64,000 bases of DNA, taken from NCBI GenBank assembly GCA_000720805.1, contig JODI01000031.1, forward strand, positions 1 to 64,000, in the 5' to 3' direction. Both the position numbers and the translations under genes were made by a program. The notes below the pieces were generated by a model, which worked only from the letters and a program-made list of their open reading frames with translations, was not told the DNA's origin and did not search any database. Source of the stretch: Streptomyces violaceoruber. Its GTDB lineage: Bacteria > Actinomycetota > Actinomycetes > Streptomycetales > Streptomycetaceae. Below, in pieces: positions 46,726 through 55,822 of the stretch; positions within the stretch are counted from its first letter, which is position 1, and every line of letters begins with the position of its first letter.

Positions 46726-48582
46726 CTAGGTCCGTTGCCCGGCGAGGTCCAGCGCCGCGATGTACCCGAAGGTCATCGCCGGGCCGATCGTCGAGCCCGC
46801 GCCCGCGTAGCTGTGGCCCATCACGGCGGCGCTGGCGTTCCCGGCCGCGTACAGGCCGGGGATGACCGAGCCGTCGGGGCGCAGGACGCGGGCCCGGGCG
46901 TCGGTGCGCAGGCCCCCCTTGGTGCCGAGGTCTCCGGGGACGATGCGGAAGGCGTGGTACGGGGGCAGCCACAGCGGCGCGAGGCAGGAGTTCGGGAGGA
47001 CGGCGGGGTCCGTGTAGTAGTGGTCGTACGCGCTGTCGCCGCGGCCGAAGTCGGTGTCGTCGCCGTTCACCGCGAGGGTGTTGAAGCGGGCGACGGTGGC
47101 CCGCAGGGCGGGCCCGGGCACTCCGATCGCGGCGGCCAGGGCGTCCAGGGTCCACTCCTTGTGGGCGGCGCCGGAGGTGTACCAGTCGTCGGGGAACGGG
47201 AAGGTCGGCGCCACGTCCTTGAAGAGGTACCGGTTGCGGTAGTTCTGGTCGGTGATCAGCCAGGCCGGGATGTCCGGGTCGGTCGGGTGCCGCTCGTACA
47301 TGGTGTGGACGACGTCGCTGTAGGGCCCGGCCTCGTTGACGAACCGGCGGCCGGCGGCGTTGACCAGGAGGCCGCCGGGGAGCGTGCGTTCGGCCAGGCA
47401 GAAGTACGGCTGGCCGGGGAGCGGGATGGCCGGCCCCCACCAGGCGTCGTCCATGAGGGCGAGATCGGCGCCGAGCCGCTGCCCCGCACGGATGCCGTCG
47501 CCGGTGTTCTCCTTGGCGCCGACGGTCCAGTCGGTGCCGATGGGCTGCCGCTGGTACTGCGCCCGCATCGCCGCGTTGTGCTCGAAGCCACCCGAGCCGA
47601 CGACGACCCCGCGGCGGGCGCGGACGAGTCCCGGAGCGCCACCCCGGGTGACCACCGCGCCGGCCGCCACCCCGCCCTCGACGTACAGCTCGGTCAACGG
47701 GGTGCCGAGCCACACCGGCACCCCGGCGGCCCGCAGGCCCAGGCGCAGTCCCGCCGCCAGCGACTGGCCCATGGTGAGCGGCCGCTGTCCCAGCACGGCG
47801 GCCTTGGTGCCCCGGGCCAGACACTCGGCGGCCACGGCGGCACCCCGCACGCTCACGGCGGTCAGCGCGAGCCACTTGTAGTCGGCGCTGAAGACGACCA
47901 TTCCGGCGGGGACCTCGAGGTACGGCGGGTTGAGGTGGGCGAGGTCGGCACCGAGGAGGTTGCCGTCGAGCTGGTCGGGCTCGATGGAGCGGCCGTTCGG
48001 GAGACCGCCGGGGAGCTCCGGGTAGTAGTCGCTGTACCCCTCCATCCAGCGGAAGCGCAGCGGGCTGTTTGCCATGACGAAGGAGATCATGGCGGGCCCG
48101 TGGGCGAGGAAGGCGCGCTGCCGGTCGACGGGGACGTCCGCGCCGACGACGGCGGCGAGGTAGGCGGCGGCCTTGGCGGGCGTGTCCGGGACGCCGGCCG
48201 CCAGGATCACCGGGTTGTTCGGGATCCAGACCCCGGCACCGGAGCGGGCGGCCGACCCCCCGAAGGTGGCCGCCTTCTCGACCACCACACAGCTCAGCCC
48301 CCGTCTGGCCGCCGTGAGCGCGGCGGTCATCCCGGCCGCACCGGACCCGATGACCACGACGTCGTACGTGCCGAGGAGGGGCAGATCGGCGGCCCGGGCC
48401 CCCTGCTGGACACCGGCCGCGACGGCGAGCCCGGCCCCGGCGGCCCCCGCGAGCAGGTGCCTTCGGGAAGGACCTCCGCCGCGTCTTTCAGGGGCTTCGA
48501 CTTGCCTGTCGGCTTGTCTGTCGGTGTCTCCGGTGTCTCCGGTGTCCAAGGTGCCGCTCGCAGGGTTCGCGCTCGTGGTCAT
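46726..48582 (-). CDS. Tat-exported FAD-binding dehydrogenase (FAD_binding_2; ketosteroid dehydrogenase-like)
   Basis: The 618-residue flavoprotein has a twin-arginine signal (PSRRHLLAGAAGAGLAVAAG, about residues 38-58). The FAD fold YDVVVIGSGAAGMTAALTAARRG follows, with GGSAARSGAGVWIP and the end LYAAGNASAAVMGHSYAGAGST typical of 3-ketosteroid dehydrogenase and flavocytochrome c-type fumarate reductases. An exported member of this family is less usual than cytoplasmic ones. Substrate is unknown. I start at ATG 48582; a TGT-rich repeat makes up codons near residues 10-20. Confidence 0.85.
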   Translation of the reverse strand: MTTSANPASGTLDTGDTGDTDRQADRQVEAPERRGGGPSRRHLLAGAAGAGLAVAAGVQQGARAADLPLLGTYDVVVIGSGAAGMTAALTAARRGLSCVVVEKAATFGGSAARSGAGVWIPNNPVILAAGVPDTPAKAAAYLAAVVGADVPVDRQRAFLAHGPAMISFVMANSPLRFRWMEGYSDYYPELPGGLPNGRSIEPDQLDGNLLGADLAHLNPPYLEVPAGMVVFSADYKWLALTAVSVRGAAVAAECLARGTKAAVLGQRPLTMGQSLAAGLRLGLRAAGVPVWLGTPLTELYVEGGVAAGAVVTRGGAPGLVRARRGVVVGSGGFEHNAAMRAQYQRQPIGTDWTVGAKENTGDGIRAGQRLGADLALMDDAWWGPAIPLPGQPYFCLAERTLPGGLLVNAAGRRFVNEAGPYSDVVHTMYERHPTDPDIPAWLITDQNYRNRYLFKDVAPTFPFPDDWYTSGAAHKEWTLDALAAAIGVPGPALRATVARFNTLAVNGDDTDFGRGDSAYDHYYTDPAVLPNSCLAPLWLPPYHAFRIVPGDLGTKGGLRTDARARVLRPDGSVIPGLYAAGNASAAVMGHSYAGAGSTIGPAMTFGYIAALDLAGQRT

Positions 48583-48720
48583 GGCCACTCCAGCCCGCCG
48601 GGAACGAATGAAAGAGATGGGGGACGGGAATGTCGCGCGGGCGTCCTGGGAAGTCAAGAGCCGTGCTGTGGGCACAACATGCTCTGCCTCAAGCCGAGTT
48701 GGGGAACCCGGCCGGCTTCC

Positions 48721-50631
48721 TCACGCGTACAGCCCCTCCACCTCGTCGGCGAAGTCCCGCATGACGGTGTCCCGGCGCAGTTTCATCGACGGGGTCAGGT
48801 GGCCCGCCTCCTCAGTGAAGTCGACCGGGAGGATCGTGAAGCGGCGGATGGACTCCGGGCGGGAGACGAGTTTGTTCGCCTCGTCGACCGCCCGTTGCAT
48901 CACGGCCTGCAACTCCTCGTCGGTGACCAGGAGTTCGGCCGGGACCGGATGCTTGCCGTTCATCCGGCGCCAGTGGGAGACGCCCGCCATGTCCAGGGTG
49001 ATCAGGGCGGAGATGTAGGGGCGGCGGTCGCCCAGGACGAGGCACTGGGAGATCAGGGGGTGGGAGCGGAGGTAGTTCTCCAGTGGTGCCGGGGCCACGT
49101 TCTTGCCGCCCGCCGTGATGAGGATCTCCTTCTTGCGGCCGGTGATCGTGAGGTAGCCCTCGTTGTCGAGGTGGCCGATGTCGCCGGTGGGGAACCAGCC
49201 GTCGGGGGAGGCGGGGATCACTCCGCCGCCGTACGGGTCCCAGTAGCCGCGGAACACCTGGTCCCCGCTGAGCAGGATCTCGCCGTCCGCCGCGATGCGG
49301 ACCTTGGTGCCGGGCAGCGGCCAGCCGACGGTGTCCAGGCGGGGCTTGAGCGGTGGGGTGACCGTGGCCGCGCCGGTCGACTCGGTGAGGCCGTAGCCCT
49401 CGTAGATCTCCATGCCCGCGCCGGCGTAGAACGCTGCGAGGCGGCGGCCGAGGGGGGAGCCGCCGCAGATGATGTGGCGGACTCTGCCGCCCATGGCGTT
49501 GCGGATGCGGCGGTAGACGAGTGAGTCGTAGAAGGCGCGGGAGGTCTTGAGGGCGGCGCTGGGGCCGGGGCCGGTGCCGGCCTTGCGGGCCTCCAGCGCC
49601 TCGCCGTAGCGGATGGCCACGTTCGTCGCGCGGTCGAAGGCGGTCGTCCGGCCGCCGCTCTCCGCCTTGGCGCGTGCGCTGTTGAAGACCTTCTCCAGCA
49701 TGTAGGGGATGCAGAGGAGGAACGTCGGGCGGAACGTGCTGAGTTCGGCCACCAGGTCTTCCGCCTTCAGGCTCGGCGCGTGGCCCAGCCGGACGCGGGC
49801 GCGGACGCACGCGATCGCCACCATGCGGCCGAAGACGTGGGACATGGGGAGGAAGAGCAGGGTGGCGAGTTCCTCGGACGACTTCGACTTGAAGACGGGG
49901 TGGAGGAGTTCGATCGCGTTGTCCACCTCGGCGAGGAAGTTGCCGTGGGTGAGGACGCAGCCCTTGGGCCGGCCGGTGGTGCCGGAGGTGTAGACGACGG
50001 TGGCGAGGGTGTCCGGGACCAGCATCCCGCGCCGCACGGCGACTTCCTGGTCGGGCACCTGGTCGCCGAGTTCCGCCAGGCGGTCCAGGTGGTCCTTCTC
50101 GATGACCCACATGTGGCGGAGGTCGGGCAGCCGGTTGAGCTCCGGGCCCAGCGCCGCAGCCTGGCCGGCGTGCTCCGTCACCAGGGCCACCGCGCCGGAG
50201 TCCTGGAGGATCCAGCGGGTCTGGAAGACCGAGGAGGTCGGGTAGATCGGCACGGTGACCAGACCGGCGGCCCACGCGGCGAAGTCCAGGAGGGTCCACT
50301 CGTAGATCGTCCGTGCCATGACGGCGATACGGTCGCCGGGGACCAGGCCCTCCGCGATCATTCCCTTCGCCAACGCCAGTACCTCCGCGGCGAACTGGGC
50401 CGCCGTCACGTGCTCCCACGCACCGTCCTGTGTGCGGCGGCTGAGCACATGGTCCTCGGGGGCCGCGTCCGCGTTGTCGAACGGCAGGTCGGCCAGCGAG
50501 CCGTGGGTCGCCGGCGGGGCGAACGGCGGCACGGACACCTCCCGGACCTCTCCGTCCAGCCGCCGAATCTCAGGTTCCACCAACACGGGCGCGCCGTCGT
50601 AGTCGTGGCCGGGCGAATAGGAGAGGGACAT
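48721..50631 (-). CDS. Long-chain fatty-acid-CoA ligase (AMP-dependent synthetase)
   Basis: The 636-residue ANL-family enzyme activates a carboxylic acid with ATP and CoA. The P-loop is VYTSGTTGRPKGC, followed by YEGYGLTESTGAAT, GDIGHLDNEGYLTITGRKKE and the C-terminal Lys region. It resembles long-chain acyl-CoA ligases of the FadD15 type. It is close to a thiolase, a FabG4-type reductase and a MaoC hydratase, so all may serve one acyl-CoA process. An inverted repeat lies in its upstream region. Confidence 0.9.
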   Translation of the reverse strand: MSLSYSPGHDYDGAPVLVEPEIRRLDGEVREVSVPPFAPPATHGSLADLPFDNADAAPEDHVLSRRTQDGAWEHVTAAQFAAEVLALAKGMIAEGLVPGDRIAVMARTIYEWTLLDFAAWAAGLVTVPIYPTSSVFQTRWILQDSGAVALVTEHAGQAAALGPELNRLPDLRHMWVIEKDHLDRLAELGDQVPDQEVAVRRGMLVPDTLATVVYTSGTTGRPKGCVLTHGNFLAEVDNAIELLHPVFKSKSSEELATLLFLPMSHVFGRMVAIACVRARVRLGHAPSLKAEDLVAELSTFRPTFLLCIPYMLEKVFNSARAKAESGGRTTAFDRATNVAIRYGEALEARKAGTGPGPSAALKTSRAFYDSLVYRRIRNAMGGRVRHIICGGSPLGRRLAAFYAGAGMEIYEGYGLTESTGAATVTPPLKPRLDTVGWPLPGTKVRIAADGEILLSGDQVFRGYWDPYGGGVIPASPDGWFPTGDIGHLDNEGYLTITGRKKEILITAGGKNVAPAPLENYLRSHPLISQCLVLGDRRPYISALITLDMAGVSHWRRMNGKHPVPAELLVTDEELQAVMQRAVDEANKLVSRPESIRRFTILPVDFTEEAGHLTPSMKLRRDTVMRDFADEVEGLYA

Positions 50632-50677
50632 GGGGCAGCTCCTGAGGCGTGCAGCTCGGTTCCACTCTGCTGCAAGT

Positions 50678-50696
50678 GGTACGTGCGGTACGTACC
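50678..50696 (-). promoter_or_regulatory. Inverted repeat upstream of the acyl-CoA ligase
   Basis: GGTACGT-GCGGT-ACGTACC has perfect seven-base arms and lies 47 bases before the ligase start. TTACCGGGTTACC at 50721-50733 contains TTACC half-sites like those in the thiolase/FabG4 promoter. The rest of the 288-base gap (50632-50919) shows nothing further. Confidence 0.45.
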
Positions 50697-50919
50697 GGGA
50701 CGTTCACCGGCGGTCGCGACTTACCGGGTTACCGCGGGTTCGCAGGATGATCGTAGGGGGCCCTCGTGGAAGGTTCGTGCGGGTTCGGGGGTGGTACGGG
50801 GTCAGGCGTGTGCAACCTCGGGGGTTACGTGAGGGACGTTCACGTTGCCCTGGTCAGGGACCGGTCGGGAGCAGGACAGGGGCGGGACAGGTACGGGACG
50901 GGGACCGGGCGGGAGCGGA

Positions 50920-52206
50920 TCAGTCGCGCTCCAGGATCGCCGTGACGCCCTGCCCGCCCGCCGCGCACACGGAGATCAGTCCCCGCCCGCGCGACCCCCG
51001 TTCGGCGAGCAGCTTCGCCAGCGTCGCCACGATCCGGGCGCCGGTCGCCGCGAAGGGGTGCCCGGTCGCGAGGGAGGAGCCGGCGACGTTCAGGCGGGCC
51101 CGGTCCACCGTGCCCAGGCCCCGCTTCTCCCAGGCGGCGAGGGTGGCCAGCACCTGGGACGCGAACGCCTCGTGGATTTCGAGGAGTTCGAAGTCGCCGA
51201 GGCCCAGTCCCGCCCGCTCCAGCATGCGCGGGACGGCGTAGGCCGGCGCCATCAGCAGCCCGTCCTCGCCGCCGGCGACATCGCCCGCGACGAAGTCCAC
51301 GGCCGCCGTCTCGTACGCCGCGAGATACGCCAGCGGCTGCAGTCCGCGCGCCTCGGCCCACTCCTCGCTCGCCAGCAGGACGACCGCCGCCCCGTCCGTC
51401 AGCGGCGTCGAGTTGCCCGCCGTCATGGTCGGGTCGGCCGCGTCCAGACCGAACACCGGCTTCAGCGCGGCCAGTTTCCCCACCGTCGAGCCGGGGCGCA
51501 GGTTCTGGTCGCGGGCCAGGCCCCGGAACGGCACCACCAGGTCCTGGAAGAAGCCGCGTTCGTACGCCGCCGCCAGCCGCTGGTGGCTGAGCGCGGCCAG
51601 CTCGTCCTGGGCCTCGCGGGTGATGCCCCAGGTCCGTGCGGTCACCGCCGCGTGCTCGCCCATGGACAGGCCGGTGCGCGGTTCGGCGTTGCGCGGGATG
51701 TCGGGGACCAGGTGGGACGGACGCACCCGGGCGAGCGCCTTGACCCGGCCGCCCGGCGACTTCGCCCGCCGTGCCGCCAGCAGGATCCGGCGCAGGTCGT
51801 CGTTCACGCCCAGCGGCGCGTCGCTGGCGGTGTCCGCGCCGCCCGCGACGGCCGACTCGGTCTGCCCGAGAGCGATCTTGTTGGCGGCGGCGATCACGGC
51901 CTGGAGCCCGGTCCCGCAGGCCTGCTGGATGTCGTACGCCGGGGTCCGCGCGTCCAGCTTCGAGCCGAGCACGGTCTCGCGGGCGAGGTTGAAGTCCCGG
52001 CTGTGCTTGAGAACGGCCCCGGCGACGAACTCCCCCACCGCGCCCGGCGCCTCCAGCCCGCACCGCTCGACCAGGCTGTCGAGCGCGGCGGTCAGCATGT
52101 CCCGGTTGGAGGCGGTGGCGTACGGCCCGTCGGAGCGGGCGAAGGGGACGCGGGCGCCGGCGACGATCGCCACGCGCCGGGCCACCGGCGGCTTCAGGGG
52201 GCTCAT
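50920..52206 (-). CDS. Acetyl-CoA acetyltransferase (thiolase), FadA2-like
   Basis: The 428-residue thiolase has the acyl-accepting Cys in QQACGTGLQAV, the His in LATGHPFAATG and the second catalytic Cys in CAAGGQG. It cleaves or condenses 3-ketoacyl-CoA. It is divergent from a FabG4-type reductase and a MaoC hydratase. Mycobacteria have the same arrangement (fadA2 divergent from fabG4-htdX), which suggests a conserved actinobacterial module. Confidence 0.93.
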   Translation of the reverse strand: MSPLKPPVARRVAIVAGARVPFARSDGPYATASNRDMLTAALDSLVERCGLEAPGAVGEFVAGAVLKHSRDFNLARETVLGSKLDARTPAYDIQQACGTGLQAVIAAANKIALGQTESAVAGGADTASDAPLGVNDDLRRILLAARRAKSPGGRVKALARVRPSHLVPDIPRNAEPRTGLSMGEHAAVTARTWGITREAQDELAALSHQRLAAAYERGFFQDLVVPFRGLARDQNLRPGSTVGKLAALKPVFGLDAADPTMTAGNSTPLTDGAAVVLLASEEWAEARGLQPLAYLAAYETAAVDFVAGDVAGGEDGLLMAPAYAVPRMLERAGLGLGDFELLEIHEAFASQVLATLAAWEKRGLGTVDRARLNVAGSSLATGHPFAATGARIVATLAKLLAERGSRGRGLISVCAAGGQGVTAILERD

Positions 52207-52248
52207 CTCGACCTGCTCCTCACCTCTGACGTAACCTCTGACGTAGTA

Positions 52249-52261
52249 TTACCTACGGTAA
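52249..52261. promoter_or_regulatory. Palindrome 1 in the thiolase/FabG4 promoter
   Basis: TTACC-TAC-GGTAA is a perfect five-base inverted repeat in the 118-base divergent region. It lies two bases from a second palindrome. A direct repeat CCTCTGACGTA precedes both. Confidence 0.6.
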
Positions 52262-52263
52262 CC

Positions 52264-52277
52264 TTACTCGTAAGTAA
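52264..52277. promoter_or_regulatory. Palindrome 2 in the thiolase/FabG4 promoter
   Basis: TTACT-CGTA-AGTAA is flanked by C and G that extend the arms to six bases (52263-52278). Two similar palindromes side by side suit cooperative binding of a TetR dimer pair, and a TetR gene ends this cluster. Confidence 0.6.
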
Positions 52278-52324
52278 GGACGAGTGGACTTGGGCAGGAA
52301 GAGTCACCGGCGCTGGGAGATGAC

Positions 52325-53620
52325 ATGGCCGACCGCTATCTGAGCTTCACCGGCACCGCGCCCGGCCGCTTCCTCACCCGGCGCCTCGGGCTGCCGCAAC
52401 CCGCTCCGCTGCGCCGTTGGTCGCCGGAGCACCCCACCCTCGGCGGAGACCTGCTGCATCTCACCGCGGGCAAGTCCGACCTGGACCTCGCCGCCACCGG
52501 CCTCGCCCTCGTCCGTTCCTCCGAGCGCCCCGCCGCCGTGCTCCTCGACGCCTCCGGCGTCCGGGACGTCGAGGGCCTCGCCGACGTGCACGCGGCCCTG
52601 CACCCCGTCGTGCGGTCGGTCGCCGCGGGCGGCCGGGTGGTCGTACTGGGCGCCCCGCTGGACCCCGCCGACCATCACCAGTCCGCCGCCCAGCAGGCCC
52701 TGGAGGGCTTCACGCGCTCGCTGGGCAAGGAGATCGGCCGGGGCAGGACCGTGAACCTCGTCCGGCCGGCCGACGCGCTCGCCGCCGAGTCGACCCTGCG
52801 CTTCCTGTTCTCCCCCAAGTCGGCCTACGTCAGCGGCCAGGTGATCGAGGTGGGCGCCCGGCAGGTCACCGCGCCGGACGACTGGGACCGCCCCCTGACC
52901 GGCCGTACCGCGCTGGTCACCGGGGCCGCGCGCGGGATCGGCGAGGCGGTCGCCGGGACGCTGGCGAGGGACGGGGCGCGGGTCGTCGTACTGGACGTAC
53001 CGCAGGCGCAGGCGGCGGCCCGGCAGGTCGCCGAGCGGCTCGGCGGGACCGCGCTCGCCCTCGACATCACGGCCCCGGACGCCGGTGAACGGATCGCCGC
53101 GGCCCTCCCCGACGGCCTGGACGTCCTCGTCCACAACGCGGGCATCACGCGCGACCGGCGACTGGTCAACATGCCGGCCGAGCGCTGGAGTTCGGTGCTG
53201 GAGGTGAACCTGGCGAGCGTGCTGCGGACGACGGACGCGCTGCTGGCGAGCGGGACGATCAGGGCCGGCGGCCGGATCGTGGCCACCGCCTCCATCGCCG
53301 GGCTCGCGGGCAACGCGGGCCAGACGAACTACGGGGCGAGCAAGGCGGGCGTGGCCGGCCTGGTCCGCTGCCTCGCGCCGCGCGCCCTCGCCGAGCACGG
53401 GGTGACGGTCAACGCGGTCGCGCCCGGCTTCATCGAGACGAAGATGACGGCCGCGGTCCCCCTGTTCATCCGCGAGGCGGGCCGCCGGATGAACTCCCTC
53501 GCACAGGGCGGGCTGCCCGTCGACGTCGCCGAGACCATCGCCTGGCTCGCGCATCCGGCCTCCGGCGCGGTGAACGGGCAGGTCGTGCGGGTGTGCGGCC
53601 AGAGCCTGCTGGGGGCCTAG
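52325..53620 (+). CDS. 3-oxoacyl reductase of the high-molecular-weight FabG4 type
   Basis: The 431-residue protein has an N-terminal flavodoxin-like domain of about 190 residues without a catalytic set. A full short-chain dehydrogenase follows: cofactor loop VTGAARGIGEAVAG, HNAGI, catalytic Ser in ATASIAGLAG and the Tyr/Lys pair in NYGASKAG. In mycobacteria FabG4 reduces 3-ketoacyl-CoA with NADH and pairs with the hydratase HtdX, as the next gene suggests here. ATG 52325 follows GGGAG. Confidence 0.9.
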   Translation: MADRYLSFTGTAPGRFLTRRLGLPQPAPLRRWSPEHPTLGGDLLHLTAGKSDLDLAATGLALVRSSERPAAVLLDASGVRDVEGLADVHAALHPVVRSVAAGGRVVVLGAPLDPADHHQSAAQQALEGFTRSLGKEIGRGRTVNLVRPADALAAESTLRFLFSPKSAYVSGQVIEVGARQVTAPDDWDRPLTGRTALVTGAARGIGEAVAGTLARDGARVVVLDVPQAQAAARQVAERLGGTALALDITAPDAGERIAAALPDGLDVLVHNAGITRDRRLVNMPAERWSSVLEVNLASVLRTTDALLASGTIRAGGRIVATASIAGLAGNAGQTNYGASKAGVAGLVRCLAPRALAEHGVTVNAVAPGFIETKMTAAVPLFIREAGRRMNSLAQGGLPVDVAETIAWLAHPASGAVNGQVVRVCGQSLLGA

Positions 53621-54522
53621 TGCCGACCGCGCCGACCACCACCACCCTCACCGCCTCCCCCGGCCTCGCCCCCCTGCTCGCCCGGGGAGCCCTGCTGTCC
53701 CCGTTCAAGCGTCCCCGCCCGGACGCCGATTTCCCGCGCACCCGGCTCGTACTGCCCGGTCTGCGGGTCGACCTGGCCCGACTGGCCGCCTACGAGCGGG
53801 TGTGCGGCTTCGCGACCGGCGACGACGCGCTGCCGCCGACCTATCCGCACGTCCTCGGCTTCCCGCTGGCCATGCGGCTGATGAGCGCGCGGGACTTCCC
53901 CCTGCCGCTGCTCGGGCTGGTCCACACGTCGATCGAGATCACCCGGCGGCGGGCGCTGACCGCGACCGGTGAGTACGAACTCACGGTGTACGTCGACCAG
54001 TTGGCGCCGCACCGGCGGGGCACCGAGGCCGCGGTGGTGACCGAGCTTCGGTCCGGGGACGAGGTGGCGTGGGAGTCGACGAGCACGTATCTGGCCCGGC
54101 ACCGCACGGACGGCCGTACGACCGCGGGCGGTACGGCCACGGGTGGTACCGCCGCGACACCCGTGCCTGCGGCCTCCGTACCCGAACGCGAGTTGTTGCC
54201 CGCCGTCGCCGAGTGGCGGCTGGCCGGGGACGTGGGGCGGCGCTACGGCGCGGTCTCCGGTGATCGCAACCCGATCCACCTGTCCCCGCTCACCGCCCGC
54301 CTGTTCGGCTTCCGCCGGGCCATCGCGCACGGCATGTGGACGGTGGCCCGCTGCCTGGCCGCACACGGCACCCCGGCGGCCGTGCTGGTACGGGCCGACT
54401 TCCGGGCGCCGGTGCTGCTGCCGGGGGCGGTGACGTACGCGGCCCGCGACGGGCTGTTCGAACTGCGCGGTGGTGACAGCCGTACGCATCTGACCGGGGG
54501 CGTCTACCCGCTCTGCTCCTGA
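53620..54522 (+). CDS. MaoC-like hydratase (HtdX type)
   Basis: The 300-residue double hot-dog protein has the hydratase-2 motif GAVSGDRNPIHLSPLTA in its C-terminal half, with the Asp/His pair for R-specific enoyl-CoA hydration. GTG 53620 shares one base with the reductase stop. Its last 19 bases overlap the end of the convergent TetR gene. Confidence 0.88.
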   Translation: MPTAPTTTTLTASPGLAPLLARGALLSPFKRPRPDADFPRTRLVLPGLRVDLARLAAYERVCGFATGDDALPPTYPHVLGFPLAMRLMSARDFPLPLLGLVHTSIEITRRRALTATGEYELTVYVDQLAPHRRGTEAAVVTELRSGDEVAWESTSTYLARHRTDGRTTAGGTATGGTAATPVPAASVPERELLPAVAEWRLAGDVGRRYGAVSGDRNPIHLSPLTARLFGFRRAIAHGMWTVARCLAAHGTPAAVLVRADFRAPVLLPGAVTYAARDGLFELRGGDSRTHLTGGVYPLCS

Positions 54523-55304
54523 GCGACGGAGCCGGACGGAGATCCCTGAGCCGTTGGCTCGGACACCGGCCCGTGAACCGCGGGCTCGGACACCGGCCCG
54601 TGAACCGCCGGCTCGGACACCGGCCCGTGAACCCCGGGCTCGACCGCCGACCCATGAGCCGCGGAGTCCGGCGGTGACCAGGGGGTGCCCGCCATCAGGT
54701 TGCCGAGGCCCGCCCAGGCGAAGTTCATCAGGGTCGCCGCCGCCTGTCTCGCGGTGATGCCGGGTGTCGCGTTGGCCCAGGCGGCCAGTGACTCGGCGGC
54801 GCCGACCAGGGCCTCGGCGAGGCCGGCGACCTCACGTTCGGGCAGGTCGGGGTCCCGGTGCGCCTCCCGGGCGGCGACCACGATCAGCTCGGTCACGAAC
54901 GTGACGATCTCCTCGCGCATCACGGTGACCTCGGCGGCGAACGGCTCGCCGTGGGTACGGGCCTGGAGGTGCAGGACCGACCAGGCGTCCGGATGGTGCG
55001 CGGTGTGCTCGAAGAACGCCCGCAGGCCGTCCCAGAGTTGACGATCGGCCGGCGCGTCGGCGCGTACCCCGGCCCGGACCGCGTCGGTGAGTGCCCGCGC
55101 CTCGCGGCGGATGCAGGCGGTGAAGAGGTCTTCCTTGGAGTTCAGGTACAGGTACACCAACGGCTTCGACACGCCCGCCAGTTCGGCGATCTCGTCCATC
55201 GACGCGGCCATGTACCCGCGCTGCCCGAAGGTCCGTACGGCGGCGTCCATCATCTGCTGTTCCCGGACCGCCCGCGGCATCCGCTTGCTCTTCACGGCAC
55301 CCAT
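54504..55304 (-). CDS. TetR family transcriptional regulator
   Basis: The 266-residue protein has a TetR helix-turn-helix at about residues 14-60 (MDEIAELAGVSKPLVYLYLNSKEDLF) and a C-terminal ligand domain up to about residue 205. The last 60 residues are a low-complexity tail with three VHGPVSEPA repeats. It is probably the repressor of the acyl-CoA genes around it, acting at the paired palindromes near 52260 (inference). Its 3' end overlaps the MaoC gene. Confidence 0.9.
   Translation of the reverse strand: MGAVKSKRMPRAVREQQMMDAAVRTFGQRGYMAASMDEIAELAGVSKPLVYLYLNSKEDLFTACIRREARALTDAVRAGVRADAPADRQLWDGLRAFFEHTAHHPDAWSVLHLQARTHGEPFAAEVTVMREEIVTFVTELIVVAAREAHRDPDLPEREVAGLAEALVGAAESLAAWANATPGITARQAAATLMNFAWAGLGNLMAGTPWSPPDSAAHGSAVEPGVHGPVSEPAVHGPVSEPAVHGPVSEPTAQGSPSGSVAQEQSG
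54556..54636. repeat. 27-bp in-frame tandem repeat in the TetR gene
   Basis: Three units start at 54556, 54583 and 54610, with a degenerate fourth at 54637. Each encodes the nine-residue VHGPVSEPA-type repeat at the TetR C-terminus. The unit length is a multiple of three, so copy number can change without a frameshift. Confidence 0.85.
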
Positions 55305-55380
55305 GTCCGAAGCCTAGTTGGGGAGGGTGCCGGAGCGCGCCGGCGCGCTGCCCGGAGCTCCGTGCCTACCGGGTCTGCGC

Positions 55381-55698
55381 CTACGAGGTCTGCGGGGCCT
55401 GCCCCTGGGCGCCCTGGGCGCGGGCCGTGTCGTCGGCGATGTCCTCCTGGCTGCGGTTCTCCTCCAGGTTGGCCTTCATCCGGTCGACCCGCTGGACGAC
55501 CTTCACGGAGGCGCGGTCGCGCTCCTTGCGCAGGACGACGAAGCTGATCGGGGCGGAGATCACCATGGCCAGCAGGACGACCCACATGCCGTTGGAGTCG
55601 CCGAGGCCGCGCGGGACGAGACCGGAGTAGACGAGGCCCCAGACGACCAGGAGGCACGCCGCGAAGACCCCGAGGCGCATCAGCGTGTAGCGGAGCAT
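55381..55698 (-). CDS. DUF4229 membrane protein
   Basis: The 105-residue protein has two transmembrane helices (about residues 8-28 and 37-57). A charged tail of about 45 residues follows, with VVQRVDRMKANLEENRSQED predicted helical. The family is actinobacterial and of unknown function. I prefer ATG 55698, about 10 bases after GGAAGAG. ATG 55740 would add 14 hydrophilic residues. Confidence 0.8.
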   Translation of the reverse strand: MLRYTLMRLGVFAACLLVVWGLVYSGLVPRGLGDSNGMWVVLLAMVISAPISFVVLRKERDRASVKVVQRVDRMKANLEENRSQEDIADDTARAQGAQGQAPQTS

Positions 55699-55822
55699 CT
55701 CAATCCACTCTTCCGGTTGGAACGGTCCTAACGTCCCCAAAGGGACACCGTCCAGTGAAGCACGCCGGACAGCCGATCTTGCACGGGGGTGTGCCGCCCG
55801 GCAGGGGGCGCGCCACCGCGGC

